The notes beneath the pieces are model-generated. The model searched no databases, was not told the DNA's origin, and saw nothing but the letters and a program-made list of their open reading frames with translations. 64,000 nucleotides of DNA from Iodobacter fluviatilis (lineage in GTDB: Bacteria; Pseudomonadota; Gammaproteobacteria; Burkholderiales; Chitinibacteraceae). Within the stretch, counting starts at the first letter, position 1. Each line of letters starts with the position of its first letter. The position numbers were made by a program, and so were the translations under genes. This document shows positions 31,498-41,283 of this stretch, one piece after another. The stretch is taken from the NCBI RefSeq assembly GCF_900451195.1, contig NZ_UGHR01000001.1, positions 2,976,001 through 3,040,000 on the forward strand, written 5' to 3'.

Positions 31498-31524
31498 AGG
31501 GCTGGCTCATTCGTGGCCAGCCCT
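31498..31524. terminator. Bidirectional terminator between the NTF2-like gene and uraA
   Basis: The stem agggctggc / gccagccct with an AAAAAA run on the left and CTTT on the right serves two convergent genes. Confidence 0.85.
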
Positions 31525-31547
31525 CTTTGCAACTTCAGGCAATATTT

Positions 31548-32765
31548 TTACGCTGCCGCCTGCTCTGCAGGTAGCAGCAAGTTAATTGCAATCGCCAGCA
31601 CACTCACCAAACCTACACCCGCCAAGTTAAAATCACCAATCTTCAGCATCAAGCCGCCAATCCCGCAGGTCAGCACCACAGAAACAATCACCAGATTGCG
31701 CGGGGCCATCAGATTGACTTTAGCGTCGATCAGCGTTTTCAGACCAATACTGGCAATCGTACCAAACAGCAGCACCATAATCCCGCCCATAACGGGCAGC
31801 GGAATCGACTGAAGCAAGGCATTAAACTTACCAAAGAAAGCCAGAATAACCGCCAGTACGGCCGCCCAACTCATAATCACCGGATTAAAGTTACGGGTAA
31901 TCATCAGCGCCCCCGTTACCTCCGAGTAAGTTGTAATCGGTGGGCCGCCAATTAAGCCGGCAAAGCACACACCAAAACCGTCCCCTGCCAGAGTGCGGTG
32001 TAAACCAGGCGATTTAGTGTAGTCATCCCCGGTCACCTGCCCTACAGCCATCACCGCACCGATATGCTCAATCGTGGGTGCAATCGCGACCGGCAACATA
32101 AACAAAGCCGCAGCCCAGTTCACTTCGGGCGTTACAAAGTGCGGCATGGCAAACCAGGGTGCCGCAGCAATTGCAGTAAAATCGATCACCCCCATAAATA
32201 TGGCAGTAACATACCCCACGATCACGCCCGACAGGATAGGCACTAGACGCAACATCCCTCCGGCAAAAACAGAAACCAGGATGGTTGTTCCTAGTGAAAT
32301 GGCGGCCAGCAACAATGAAGTATTGTAAGCGACCAACTGCTTACCGCCGCCTTGCCCCATCGCCATACCGGACGCGGCTACCGCAACAGAAAGACCAATC
32401 ACCATAATCACAGGACCAATTACGACAGGCGGCAGCAATTTATGGATAAACCCCATGCCGCGCCATTTAATCAGGCCTGCAATCACAAAATACATAAAGC
32501 CCGCTGCAAACAAACCAAACTGCGTAGCCGCCTGGCCCCATGTGTGCATGGCAAAAATAATCGGGCCAATAAAGGCAAAAGACGAGCCCAGAAAAATAGG
32601 CACCTTACGGCCGGTAATCCATTGAAAAACCAAGGTCCCAACACCCGCCCCAAGCAAAGCCATTGCGGGATTTAATCCTGTTAGCAAGGGCACCAGAACC
32701 AAAGCCCCAAAAGCCACAAACAAGATCTGCGCCCCAGACACAAACTGCTTTAAAGCAAACCACAT
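31548..32765 (-). CDS. uraA: Uracil permease (nucleobase:cation symporter-2)
   Basis: About 405 residues with some 12-14 hydrophobic segments. It contains the NAT/NCS2 features: the motif APTIEHIGAVMAVGQVTGDDY in the transport core and GGPPITTYSEVTGALMITRNFNP. The start is the ATG at 32765, behind GGGGAGAGG; the upstream part of the open frame lies in the terminator that follows upp. With upp it forms a uracil-salvage unit: import by uraA and conversion to UMP by upp. Confidence 0.92.
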   Translation of the reverse strand: MWFALKQFVSGAQILFVAFGALVLVPLLTGLNPAMALLGAGVGTLVFQWITGRKVPIFLGSSFAFIGPIIFAMHTWGQAATQFGLFAAGFMYFVIAGLIKWRGMGFIHKLLPPVVIGPVIMVIGLSVAVAASGMAMGQGGGKQLVAYNTSLLLAAISLGTTILVSVFAGGMLRLVPILSGVIVGYVTAIFMGVIDFTAIAAAPWFAMPHFVTPEVNWAAALFMLPVAIAPTIEHIGAVMAVGQVTGDDYTKSPGLHRTLAGDGFGVCFAGLIGGPPITTYSEVTGALMITRNFNPVIMSWAAVLAVILAFFGKFNALLQSIPLPVMGGIMVLLFGTIASIGLKTLIDAKVNLMAPRNLVIVSVVLTCGIGGLMLKIGDFNLAGVGLVSVLAIAINLLLPAEQAAA

Positions 32766-32796
32766 ATAAACCTCTCCCCTGACATCATTCAGATAT

Positions 32797-32822
32797 AAAA
32801 ATCCCCCTTCTTTGAGGGGGAT
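32797..32822 (-). terminator. Terminator or attenuator between upp and uraA
   Basis: The perfect stem atccccct / agggggat with loop tctttg is followed by TTTTATA on the minus strand. It lies in the upp-uraA intergenic gap, so it may set the permease-to-enzyme ratio. Confidence 0.8.
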
Positions 32823-32844
32823 GTTGTACCGCTTATAATTCAGA

Positions 32845-33474
32845 TTACTTTGTCGTACCAAAAATCTTATCGCCGGCATCGCCTAAGCCCGGAATAATAT
32901 AACCCTGCTCATTTAAATGACTATCCAGGGATGCCGCTACGATCTCAACATCAGGATGCGCATCATTCACTAATTTCACGCCTTCAGGCGCAGCCACCAT
33001 CACAATCGCTTTAATATCTTTACAGCCATTACGCTTTAACATATCGATGGTCGCAACCAAAGAGCCACCCGTTGCCAGCATAGGATCAATAATCAGGGCA
33101 AGACGATCTTCCAGATTGCCTACAAATTTTTCGAAATAAGGCTCGGGCTGCAGCGTTTCTTCATTGCGCGCCAAACCGACCACGCTGATTTTTGCAGAAG
33201 GCACCAAATCAAGCACGCCATTTAACATGCCAATTCCTGCACGTAAAATAGGCACCACAGTCAGTTTTTTACCCTTAACCTGCTGTACTTCAACAGGACC
33301 ACACCAACCGGCGATCATGGTGGTTTCTAATGGCAAATCACGCGTTGCTTCATAAGCCAGTAAGCGCGCTAATTCTTCGGTGAGTAAACGAAATTTATTG
33401 GTGCTAACATTTTCTGCACGCAATAGCGCAAGTTTATGTTGAACGAGAGGGTGTTTTACGACGGTAATCTGCAT
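32845..33474 (-). CDS. upp: Uracil phosphoribosyltransferase
   Basis: This 209-residue enzyme is one residue from the E. coli length. The PRPP-binding motif is [19 protein letters not shown] (about residue 125), and the uracil-binding stretch [12 protein letters not shown] is near the C terminus. It converts uracil and PRPP to UMP. The ATG at 33474 ([10 protein letters not shown]) matches the family start; the TTG at 33486 is less likely. It is the first gene of the upp-uraA unit. Confidence 0.97.
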   Translation of the reverse strand: MQITVVKHPLVQHKLALLRAENVSTNKFRLLTEELARLLAYEATRDLPLETTMIAGWCGPVEVQQVKGKKLTVVPILRAGIGMLNGVLDLVPSAKISVVGLARNEETLQPEPYFEKFVGNLEDRLALIIDPMLATGGSLVATIDMLKRNGCKDIKAIVMVAAPEGVKLVNDAHPDVEIVAASLDSHLNEQGYIIPGLGDAGDKIFGTTK

Positions 33475-33614
33475 GGCGAGGCCCAAAAAACTAAGATAAA
33501 CATTTCAGTGTAGCGCTCCTTACACAAAAGCGCATCGGTGAAAATACGACTTTTCTGAATCATGCCCGAATTTTTCCCGATTCTCTTTGCTATAAAGCAA
33601 GTGAAGACGCTCAC

Positions 33615-33965
33615 TTACCCTCCTCTGAACATAAAATAGACCGCCCCCAGCAAACAGAGCCCCGCCCATAAAAAATCAAGCTTAAAAGGCTGATTCATAT
33701 ATAGCATCGCAAAAGGAATAAACACCGTCAGGCTAATAACCTCTTGAATGATCTTAAGCTGCGGCAGGGTAAAGACAGTAAAGCCAATCCGATTGGCCGG
33801 CACTTGCAAAAGATATTCCAATAATGCGATAACCCAACTCAGCAAAGCGGCCAATAACCATGGCTTACTATGTGCAAATTTCAGATGCCCATACCACGCA
33901 ACGGTCATAAAAACATTAGAAGCCACTAAAAGCAGGATGGATAACATGGAAGCAGGGATGTTCAT
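33615..33965 (-). CDS. DUF486 family membrane protein
   Basis: This 116-residue protein has about four hydrophobic helices (SILLLVASNVFMTVAWYGHL, WLLAALLSWVIALLEYLL, IQEVISLTVFIPFAMLYM, FLWAGLCLLGAVYFMF). The EYLLQVPANRIG motif and size fit the DUF486 small multidrug/DMT-like family. The transport substrate is unknown. It is monocistronic and divergent from the TPR gene. Confidence 0.85.
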   Translation of the reverse strand: MNIPASMLSILLLVASNVFMTVAWYGHLKFAHSKPWLLAALLSWVIALLEYLLQVPANRIGFTVFTLPQLKIIQEVISLTVFIPFAMLYMNQPFKLDFLWAGLCLLGAVYFMFRGG

Positions 33966-34036
33966 TGCGACAAGAAGGCCTGTTATTTGTTAAACTCGCG
34001 CAGTTTAGCGCCTGACCAACTGTTTCGGATATACAT

Positions 34037-35089
34037 ATGACACTGCGTCGCATTGCCTTAGCCCTAGTGCCCCTCTTCTTATCCTTTGGCGTTTATGCCG
34101 GGGATGCAGAAGATATTCAACAGCTGCTTAAATCCAAACAATTGCCACAGGCGCTTGATCGTGCGGATAAATTCTTAGCAAAATCGCCCAAAGAGCCATC
34201 AATCCGTTTTTTACGCGGCATTATTCTGACCGAAATGGGCAGAACAGATGAGGGTATCAAAGCATTTACCCAATTATCCGCCGACAACCCTCAGCTTCCT
34301 GAGCCATATAACAACCTCGCAGTACTTTATGCACAGCAAAATCAGCTGGACAAAGCACGCGCGGCCCTGCTGATGGCGATACAAACCAATCCGTCTTATG
34401 CAACAGCCCACGAAAACCTCGGTGATTTGTACGCACGGCTAGCGTCACAAGCCTACGATAAAGCGCTGCAATTAGAAGGCAGTAATCCGGCCGTACAGGG
34501 CAAGCTAAAAATGGTGGGCAGCCTCTTTGGCAATCCATCTGCGGCAGTAAGAACTAACGCCACCCCAGTTAAAACCGCACAGATCACACCCAGCGCCAAG
34601 CCCGTACCTGTTGCCACACCAGAGCCCAAGCCTGTCGCCACGCCAAGCCCTGCACCGACAGCTAAGCCTGTGGCCATCCCGACTGCGGCCCCGGTTACGA
34701 CAAAGCCCACCCCAACACCCGCCCCTAAACCTGATGCACGCGATGCCGATAAACAGCAGATCGCCAGCTCGGTAGAAAACTGGGCACAGGCTTGGAGCAA
34801 GCAAAATGTAAATGGCTATCTCGGCGCTTACAGCAGCAGCTTCAAAACACCTAGCGGCCAAAAATTCAGCGCATGGAGCGAAGAGCGTCGTCAGCGAATC
34901 AGCGCACCTAAATCAATTGACGTAAAAATATCGGATATGAAAATTGATGTTGCGGATGATGGCTCGGCCAAAGTCCGCTTTCGCCAGCACTACAAGGCAA
35001 GCCATTTGTCCAGCAGCACAGGCAAAACTTTAATTTTAGAAAAATCGGGTAGCCGCTGGCTGATCCGAGAAGAACGAACAGGCTCCTGA
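34037..35089 (+). CDS. Exported TPR protein with C-terminal NTF2-like (Cds6-type) domain
   Basis: This 350-residue protein has a signal peptide (FGVYA), TPR repeats over about residues 22-150 (RFLRGIILTEMGRTDEGI, EPYNNLAVLYAQQNQLDKA, ATAHENLGDLYARLA), a long Pro/Ala/Thr linker (about 175-235) and a C-terminal NTF2-like domain (VENWAQAWSKQNVNGYLGAY to the end). The last domain resembles the one at the end of the next protein. The two genes are 6 bp apart and probably act together at the cell wall, the TPR part as a protein-binding scaffold. That pairing role is inference. Confidence 0.8.
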   Translation: MTLRRIALALVPLFLSFGVYAGDAEDIQQLLKSKQLPQALDRADKFLAKSPKEPSIRFLRGIILTEMGRTDEGIKAFTQLSADNPQLPEPYNNLAVLYAQQNQLDKARAALLMAIQTNPSYATAHENLGDLYARLASQAYDKALQLEGSNPAVQGKLKMVGSLFGNPSAAVRTNATPVKTAQITPSAKPVPVATPEPKPVATPSPAPTAKPVAIPTAAPVTTKPTPTPAPKPDARDADKQQIASSVENWAQAWSKQNVNGYLGAYSSSFKTPSGQKFSAWSEERRQRISAPKSIDVKISDMKIDVADDGSAKVRFRQHYKASHLSSSTGKTLILEKSGSRWLIREERTGS

Positions 35090-35095
35090 TCACGT

Positions 35096-36364
35096 ATGAG
35101 TAGTTTGTTTCTCTGGGGCAAGCGCGGTGCTTGCCTGCTTGCTCTTTTGATGCTTGCACCACCCGCCCGGCCTATTATCTCTGACCCCGCTAAACCTCGC
35201 TTTCTTGAAGAAAAAGCAGGCATAGCGAGCAAAGGCACGCCCGAACAAAGAATTTTGTCGGCAATTGATCACATTCGTAACGGCAATTTGGCCGACGCAC
35301 GCGCCACAGTCGATGCCCTGCTCAAAGAACAACCCAATTACCGGCTTGCCTATTTATTATCGGGTGATCTCTACGCCATGCGTGCGATGCCGCTCAACAC
35401 AATGGGCGCGGGTGCAGGCAGCACGGCAGCAGCAGAACGAATCGCAGACTTGCGAAAAGAAGCACTGGCACGCATCAGCAGCCGCATGACTCAGGCCCCT
35501 CAGACACGGCTACCCGCGCATTTGCTGGTTTTTGCGCCACAGCAGCAATATGCCATTCTGGTGGATGCCGAAGCATCCCGCATTTACGTATTCAAGAATG
35601 TAGATGGCGTCCCCACCTATGTCACGGATCATTACGCAACCATCGGCAAACTGGGATCAGACAAGTTCAGAGAAGGCGATCAGCGCACCCCGCTGGGGGT
35701 TTATTTTGTAAATGGTCATTTATCCAGACCCTATCTGGATAAAACACGCGGTGCTCAGGCCGATCTGTACGGTGTGGGCGCTTGGCCCATTTCATTTCCC
35801 AATGAAATAGATAAAAGCGAAGGCCGTACTGGCTCGGGCATCTGGCTACACGGTGTTCCTGCCAATACCTATGCCCGCGCCCCTTGGGCATCAAATGGTT
35901 GCGTGGCAATGAGCAATGAAGAAATGCTCGATATTGCTCAGTATATTCAGGTAGGCCAAACACCTGTTGTGATTGTTCCCAAGGCCGAATGGGTGACTAA
36001 AGTTGAGTGGCAGTCAAGACGTGATGCTGCATTAAGCCTTGTGGATGGCTGGCGTGAAGAATGGGAATCGCTCAAAACCCAACCTTATCTTAACCGCTAC
36101 GCCAAACAATTTAAAAGTGATGATGGCCAGGATCTGGCCCGCTGGAGCAGCCAGAAAATCAGCGTAAGCGCAGGCAAAAGCTGGAGCAAGATTCGCTTGG
36201 ACAATCTGAGCATATACGCCAGTGGCGGCCCCAATCCACGCCTAACCACCAGCTTTAAACAGGATTATCGCAGTAATAACTTAGATAACCAGATGAATAA
36301 ACGTCAGTACTGGCAGCAGGAAGATGGCATCTGGAAAATTATTTTTGAAGGTGCTGCCGCTTAA
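35096..36364 (+). CDS. L,D-transpeptidase (YkuD) with C-terminal NTF2-like domain
   Basis: This 422-residue protein has a signal-like N terminus, then a YkuD domain with the catalytic motif HGVPANTYARAPWASNGCVAMS (about residues 258-279), where His and the Ser-x-Gly-Cys catalytic Cys are intact. After about residue 300 comes an NTF2-like domain (WREEWESLKTQPYLNRYAKQF) like that of the preceding gene. L,D-transpeptidases of this kind form 3-3 crosslinks or attach proteins to peptidoglycan. It lies 6 bp after the TPR gene, so the two form an operon. The target is unknown. Confidence 0.9.
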   Translation: MSSLFLWGKRGACLLALLMLAPPARPIISDPAKPRFLEEKAGIASKGTPEQRILSAIDHIRNGNLADARATVDALLKEQPNYRLAYLLSGDLYAMRAMPLNTMGAGAGSTAAAERIADLRKEALARISSRMTQAPQTRLPAHLLVFAPQQQYAILVDAEASRIYVFKNVDGVPTYVTDHYATIGKLGSDKFREGDQRTPLGVYFVNGHLSRPYLDKTRGAQADLYGVGAWPISFPNEIDKSEGRTGSGIWLHGVPANTYARAPWASNGCVAMSNEEMLDIAQYIQVGQTPVVIVPKAEWVTKVEWQSRRDAALSLVDGWREEWESLKTQPYLNRYAKQFKSDDGQDLARWSSQKISVSAGKSWSKIRLDNLSIYASGGPNPRLTTSFKQDYRSNNLDNQMNKRQYWQQEDGIWKIIFEGAAA

Positions 36365-36372
36365 AAGCATAA

Positions 36373-36403
36373 GGGTATTGGCTATGAAATCTGGCCGATA
36401 CCC
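36373..36403. terminator. Hairpin between the L,D-transpeptidase and tilS
   Basis: The arms gggtattggc and gccgataccc (one wobble pair) sit between convergent genes. There is no good T run, so it is only a possible terminator. Confidence 0.35.
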
Positions 36404-36410
36404 AAATCAC

Positions 36411-37730
36411 TTAAACCGCAGGCCGCCAGCAAGGCACAAGCCCCTGTCCGCCCGCGGCTCTGAACCCCGCATCCACACCTAAACCCGGCACTGCCGCCAA
36501 CTCACCGTCCAGATAAATCAGCGGGGTGCTTAACCTCATCCAAGGCGGAATGCCCGCCTCCTGATAAAGCTGCTTTAATGTCTTTCGCGGGCCATGTGCC
36601 GTAAGCCGCATGCACTCCCCCCCGATACGTGGCCGCAGCTCCAACCGCCCGCGCCTGAGCCGCTCAAGATCAATCCCCTCTTCAGCACCACACCAGCTCA
36701 AACACCCGGATTTTAAATTCATCTCTGCCTGCCAAGGCAAAGCCACGGGCTCAATCAACCCGACTTTTGCCTGCGTAATATACAGACGTTGCCGATAACG
36801 CCGCACCGCGCGCTGACGCCAAACCAGCACCGGCTGAGCATCGACTGCAGAAAAAAGTGCCGTTCTGATTAATTCCTCAAAAGCACGGGCATCCAGCTGC
36901 ACCCCCCCCTGAACCAGCCAGTAGCGCAGCACATTGCGCAGACGTAATTCAGACAAAGCAACCGAGACATCAAACACATTGTCCTGCACACACACAGCAA
37001 AATCAGCCATTGCGACTTCAAGCAGCAAGGCATCAGCCTCTGACGCATGCTGTGCCACCCTAGCCAGAGTAGCACCGGCACTTGGCCAAACGGTATTTAA
37101 GCGGGGGAAAACTTCATTTCGCAGAAAGTTTCGATCGTACTTTGAGTCAAAATTGCTCTCATCCTCAACCCAAGCCAGACCCTGCCCTGCTGCATAGCGG
37201 GCAAGTTCAGCCCGGGCCATACCAAGCAAAGGGCGCAAGACCCCCATATGCTGATTTAAAGGGCGGTATTCCGGCATCGCTGCCAAACCACGCAAACCGC
37301 TACCCCGCAGCATATTGAGTAATACCGTTTCAGCCTGATCATCGCAATGCTGCGCTAATAGCATGACATCACAATTCTGCCGGGCAAACACCGCATAACG
37401 AGCTGAACGGGCAGCGCCCTCAACGCCCTGCTTTAGATAAGGGGCAAGAGAGACCCGCTCCACGGCGCATTCCACACCAAGGCTTGCTGCATAATCAAAA
37501 GCAAACTGCGCCCAAGCATCCGCATTGGGCGATAAACCATGATGCACATGAATGGCGCGCAGGACAAAAGGCCGACGTTGCCTTATGGCAGCCAGCAAAT
37601 GTAGTAACACAACGGAATCAAGCCCACCCGACAAAGCCACACACAGGGTGGAATGAGGCAAAAAGCGGGAGAGCTTTTGCTCTACCCGCTCCAGCAAAGA
37701 ACCAGACTTAAGTGATAATGGCTTATGCAT
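36411..37730 (-). CDS. tilS: tRNA(Ile)-lysidine synthase
   Basis: This 439-residue protein is of the length of gammaproteobacterial and betaproteobacterial TilS. The PP-loop SGGLDS is at residues 34-39. The sequence continues with HVHHGLSPNADAW and HCDDQAETVLLNMLRGSGLRGLAAMPEY. It makes lysidine at position 34 of tRNA-Ile(CAU) so that it reads AUA. It follows accA on the same strand with a 93-bp gap, and the two are adjacent in many beta- and gammaproteobacteria. Confidence 0.96.
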   Translation of the reverse strand: MHKPLSLKSGSLLERVEQKLSRFLPHSTLCVALSGGLDSVVLLHLLAAIRQRRPFVLRAIHVHHGLSPNADAWAQFAFDYAASLGVECAVERVSLAPYLKQGVEGAARSARYAVFARQNCDVMLLAQHCDDQAETVLLNMLRGSGLRGLAAMPEYRPLNQHMGVLRPLLGMARAELARYAAGQGLAWVEDESNFDSKYDRNFLRNEVFPRLNTVWPSAGATLARVAQHASEADALLLEVAMADFAVCVQDNVFDVSVALSELRLRNVLRYWLVQGGVQLDARAFEELIRTALFSAVDAQPVLVWRQRAVRRYRQRLYITQAKVGLIEPVALPWQAEMNLKSGCLSWCGAEEGIDLERLRRGRLELRPRIGGECMRLTAHGPRKTLKQLYQEAGIPPWMRLSTPLIYLDGELAAVPGLGVDAGFRAAGGQGLVPCWRPAV

Positions 37731-37823
37731 TGTTCAGGCTTGCAAAAATAAATCCGTCAAAGACATGCAAGCTTGTTTTTCTAAGCACAACCATTGTCAC
37801 TCGGCCTCAATCGGCAAGGCATA

Positions 37824-38792
37824 TCAGGAAACCGCTTCTTCCTTAAACTTGCCATAGCTCATCATTCGCTCAAAACGCGCATCAAGCAGCTCATCAATCG
37901 TTTTAGACTGCAGCGTTTTCAAAGTATCAGTCAGATTTTTTTTCATCGTGACCATCATCTGCTGATAATCACGATGCGCACCGCCTAAGGGCTCGGAAAT
38001 TACCTTATCGATAATCCCCAGCGTTTTTAAGCGATTTGCGGTAATTCCCAATGCCTCGGCTGCATCTGGCGCTTTTTCTGCGGTTTTCCACAAAATAGAC
38101 GCACAACCCTCAGGCGAGATCACCGAATAAGTAGAGTACTGCAGCATCTGCACCACATCACCCACTGCAATTGCCAAAGCACCGCCTGAGCCACCCTCGC
38201 CAATCACCGTGCAAATCACCGGTATCCTGAGCTTAGCCATCTCAAACAGGTTGCGGCCAATCGCCTCTGACTGCCCGCGCTCCTCCGCACCGATCCCCGG
38301 ATATGCACCTGGCGTATCAATAAAGGTAATCAGCGGAATGTTAAATTTCTCCGCCAGCTTCATCAGGCGCAAAGCCTTACGATAGCCTTCAGGGCGCGGC
38401 ATACCAAAATTGCGGTACTGCCGGTCTTTGGTATCCCGACCCTTCTGATGTCCGATTACCATCACCGACTGGCCATTAAAACGAGCCAAGCCACCGATAA
38501 TCGCCGCATCATCTGCATAGCTGCGATCGCCATGCAGTTCTTCAAAATCAGTACACAGCGCCTTAATATAATCAAGGGTGTAAGGACGTTGCGGGTGGCG
38601 GGCCACCTGTGAAATTTGCCACGATGCTAATTTTGAATAGATCGTTTTTGTTAATTCCTGGCTCTTTTTTTCGAGATGGCCAATCTCTACAGAAATATCA
38701 ACGGCGGAATCGTCTTGAACGAAGCGCAATTCTTCGATCTTGTTCTCAAGCTCCGCGATTGGCTGCTCGAAATCGAGAAAGGTCGTTTTCAT
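37824..38792 (-). CDS. accA: Acetyl-CoA carboxylase, carboxyltransferase subunit alpha
   Basis: This 322-residue protein is close to the E. coli length (319). It starts [19 protein letters not shown] and has the family's conserved carboxyltransferase core: [30 protein letters not shown], and the oxyanion/biotin-binding [15 protein letters not shown]. With AccD it transfers the carboxyl from biotin to acetyl-CoA, the first step of fatty acid synthesis. accD is not adjacent. A GGAG lies about 8 bp before the ATG at 38792. Confidence 0.97.
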   Translation of the reverse strand: MKTTFLDFEQPIAELENKIEELRFVQDDSAVDISVEIGHLEKKSQELTKTIYSKLASWQISQVARHPQRPYTLDYIKALCTDFEELHGDRSYADDAAIIGGLARFNGQSVMVIGHQKGRDTKDRQYRNFGMPRPEGYRKALRLMKLAEKFNIPLITFIDTPGAYPGIGAEERGQSEAIGRNLFEMAKLRIPVICTVIGEGGSGGALAIAVGDVVQMLQYSTYSVISPEGCASILWKTAEKAPDAAEALGITANRLKTLGIIDKVISEPLGGAHRDYQQMMVTMKKNLTDTLKTLQSKTIDELLDARFERMMSYGKFKEEAVS

Positions 38793-39086
38793 GCTGCTCT
38801 CCTGCTGCGCGCGACTAAAGCAACCCTAAATATAGGCTGCCCGAAAAATTCGTGGATCATACAGCAAGCAGAGCAAGCACCCAAGATGCGCGCGCACCGA
38901 ATATTTCCTGAATTCAAGACGCCCTCGCTAGTCCTTTGTTTCATATAGAAACTTTATTCAGAGCAAAGCGCGAATAACACAGCCGCCCTTCACAAAATCC
39001 CTCTACAAATCAAAGCCCTAATAGATAATAGAGGCAGGCAAGAACAATCAGGGCCTCTACCTAAACGCGCGCAGCGCACGCAAAAA

Positions 39087-39503
39087 TCAGCTCCGAAACA
39101 CAATATCAGCCCGAATTCCAACTTTTTGCAATGCCTTGCGGCTCTTAAGATTTAGCACCACCGGCGCCTGAGTATTGGCCGTGATTTCTCGCCCTTCTTC
39201 AAACGGACGGGACAATAGCAACAATAAAACCGCGTCTTCGGCGTGCTCAAGTTCAATCAAAGCACACTCTTCATCACTGAGCGACACTTCATATGTCAAA
39301 CCCAGATGCTCTACCTGCACCAAGCTAAAACTCAAATCTGCATCATCCAGAGACTGCAGCCAGCGCACACGCGGATTAGGCTGCTCTTCATGTAGTAATT
39401 TATAGCGGGTGCAATCCTCAAATCCCGGCATCCCCATAGGAAATGTCAGCACCGTTTCCGGATCAATCTCTATCTCACCAAAGCGCGTATTTAATGTTTG
39501 CAT
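39087..39503 (-). CDS. fliW: Flagellar assembly factor FliW
   Basis: This 138-residue protein is FliW-like: MQTLNTRFGEIEIDPETVLTFPMGMPGFED at the N terminus, then YEVSLSDEECALIEL and APVVLNLKSRKALQKV. In known systems FliW binds CsrA to relieve repression of flagellin translation and also contacts flagellin. csrA and flagellin genes are not adjacent here. A single-gene unit; the start ATG is at 39503 behind CGGGAA. Confidence 0.95.
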   Translation of the reverse strand: MQTLNTRFGEIEIDPETVLTFPMGMPGFEDCTRYKLLHEEQPNPRVRWLQSLDDADLSFSLVQVEHLGLTYEVSLSDEECALIELEHAEDAVLLLLLSRPFEEGREITANTQAPVVLNLKSRKALQKVGIRADIVFRS

Positions 39504-40135
39504 GATCTATTCCCGGGAAAAGTTAAAAACAATCAAAAGAAATACAGTCTGAGCCATACGCACCGTAAGCTAACGCAATCAGCGGCCGGTTACCTTACAA
39601 GACAAAGCAAATAGCCACACAGTATAGATGAGTTAAGCGCTTATTTTTCTATTGCTCTTTGCAGAAGAGGCCTATTGATGCCGATCAAAAAAAATTAAAA
39701 AATCCAATCCTGACCAGCTGCATTTGAATGAACACTCCGCATGCTTATAATTCCAAAGGCATATCCAAAGATTGAATGCATTTCAATAGCCGCAGCAATC
39801 AATGCAGCCATAACACCGCAATCACCCTACATTATTAACCTTAGGAAAACGGGTAAGCAAATGATTAATAAACGTAATCACTCTTATTTGCTACACGGAG
39901 AACTCCCCCTTAAATCGTAAACAATCAAACGCTTGTCGCAAGAACAATATAAACCTTCATTTCTTCAGCAATTAAAGTATAAAATGAACGATGTTCCAAC
40001 AAATAAGCAAGTCTTTTTCTGAGCGGAACACGGCCTTTATACTTTACAAAGATAAAAGCCGCATATTTGCAGTCTGCCCATTCATCTCTTGAAAATTATC
40101 ATCGCCGGTTTAATCAATGGTGATCAAGGTTCTTT
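39504..40135. other. 632-bp intergenic region without recognised genes
   Basis: AT-rich. I find no convincing ORF, tRNA or known RNA here. It should contain the divergent promoters of fliW (minus) and the amino-acid binding protein gene (plus). No clear sigma-70 consensus with 16-18 bp spacing is seen. Confidence 0.4.
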
Positions 40136-40927
40136 ATGCTACGTATATTTATCGCAAGCTTATTAAGTGCTCTCAGCCTGATGGCCCACGCTGATTTAGT
40201 CGACACCATCAAAACGCGCGGCGTTTTAGTTGTAGGTATTTTGCCTGACAACCCACCCTTTGCCAGACGCAATGACAATCAGACCTTTTCTGGCTACGAC
40301 ATTGACTATGCCTCACTGATTGCAAAAAAAATGGGCGTTAAACTTAAAGTACAAGATCTCGATCCAGGTGAGCGCATTACCAGCCTGAAATCAGGCAAGG
40401 TTGATATCTTGGTTGCCGCCTTCACTAAAACACCAGAGCGTGAGCGCGAAGTCAGCTGCAGCTTGGGTTATTTTGTAGCCGCACAAAAAGCCTTAACACG
40501 CAAAGGCCGTTTTACTTCATCTGAATCACTTGCAAATGCACGTTTAGGCGCATCAAAAGGAACAACAGGCGAAACCGTATCCCGTAAGCTTTATCCTAAA
40601 GCCAGCATGACGACCTTTGCCGACATTCCCGATGCCACACGCGCCCTTGAACAAGGCACAATCGATGCGGTCATGAATGATGAGCCAACTTTGGCAGCCG
40701 CATTAAATAAAATGCCAAACAAAGCACAATATGAAATATCAAACTATTCCAACACCACTGAAATTCTGGCTGTCGCGACTAAATTAGGCGAAAAACGCCT
40801 GATGGGACTTATCAACGAATCATTAGTTGAATCAGAACAAAGCGGTGAAGCAGTACAAATCTTTAATCGCTGGTTTGGGCCACAAACAAATACACCATTC
40901 CCACGCACATTCCGCATTCAAAATTAG
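40136..40927 (+). CDS. Polar amino acid substrate-binding protein
   Basis: This 263-residue periplasmic-binding protein has a signal peptide (SALSLMAHA) and begins DLVDTIKTRGVLVVGILPDNPPFARR, a family 3 binding-protein start. It carries SGYDIDYASLIAKKMGVKL, VDILVAAFTKTPERERE and a hinge stretch DAVMNDEPTL. No transporter genes are adjacent. A polar amino acid is likely; the exact ligand is unknown. Confidence 0.88.
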   Translation: MLRIFIASLLSALSLMAHADLVDTIKTRGVLVVGILPDNPPFARRNDNQTFSGYDIDYASLIAKKMGVKLKVQDLDPGERITSLKSGKVDILVAAFTKTPEREREVSCSLGYFVAAQKALTRKGRFTSSESLANARLGASKGTTGETVSRKLYPKASMTTFADIPDATRALEQGTIDAVMNDEPTLAAALNKMPNKAQYEISNYSNTTEILAVATKLGEKRLMGLINESLVESEQSGEAVQIFNRWFGPQTNTPFPRTFRIQN

Positions 40928-40933
40928 TCAGAC

Positions 40934-40988
40934 TGCAAAACGGACGCAAATCACAAAACAAACGGATTGTGATCTGCCCCGTTTTGCA
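40934..40988. other. Nested two-arm hairpin downstream of the amino-acid binding protein gene
   Basis: The outer arms tgcaaaacgg / ccgttttgca (40934-40943, 40979-40988) enclose inner arms atcacaa / ttgtgat (40950-40956, 40967-40973). There is no T run, so it may be an RNA 3' end structure rather than a classical terminator. The rest of 40928-41283 shows no gene. Confidence 0.45.
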
Positions 40989-41283
40989 TGCTTAACTAAG
41001 ATCAATCTGCAGTAACTACCCGACAAACGGCATAAGCTCCGCCTTATTCATCGCCCCACATCCTTACAATCTTTTGTACCGATTTTTAATCGCACCGGAC
41101 TTTGAAAAACCCTTTTTTCAAGCGAGTTTCAGCCAAACCTAAAGCTGCATTCCAAGATTTTTGATGCATTTTTTTTCTCAGAAAACCTAACAAAAGCAAA
41201 TATCTTACGCAAAGACAACATATGCAATGATTTTTTCTTTCTCCTATAGTTTATTTTCTTAAAGGATAAAGAGGAAACTTCTC

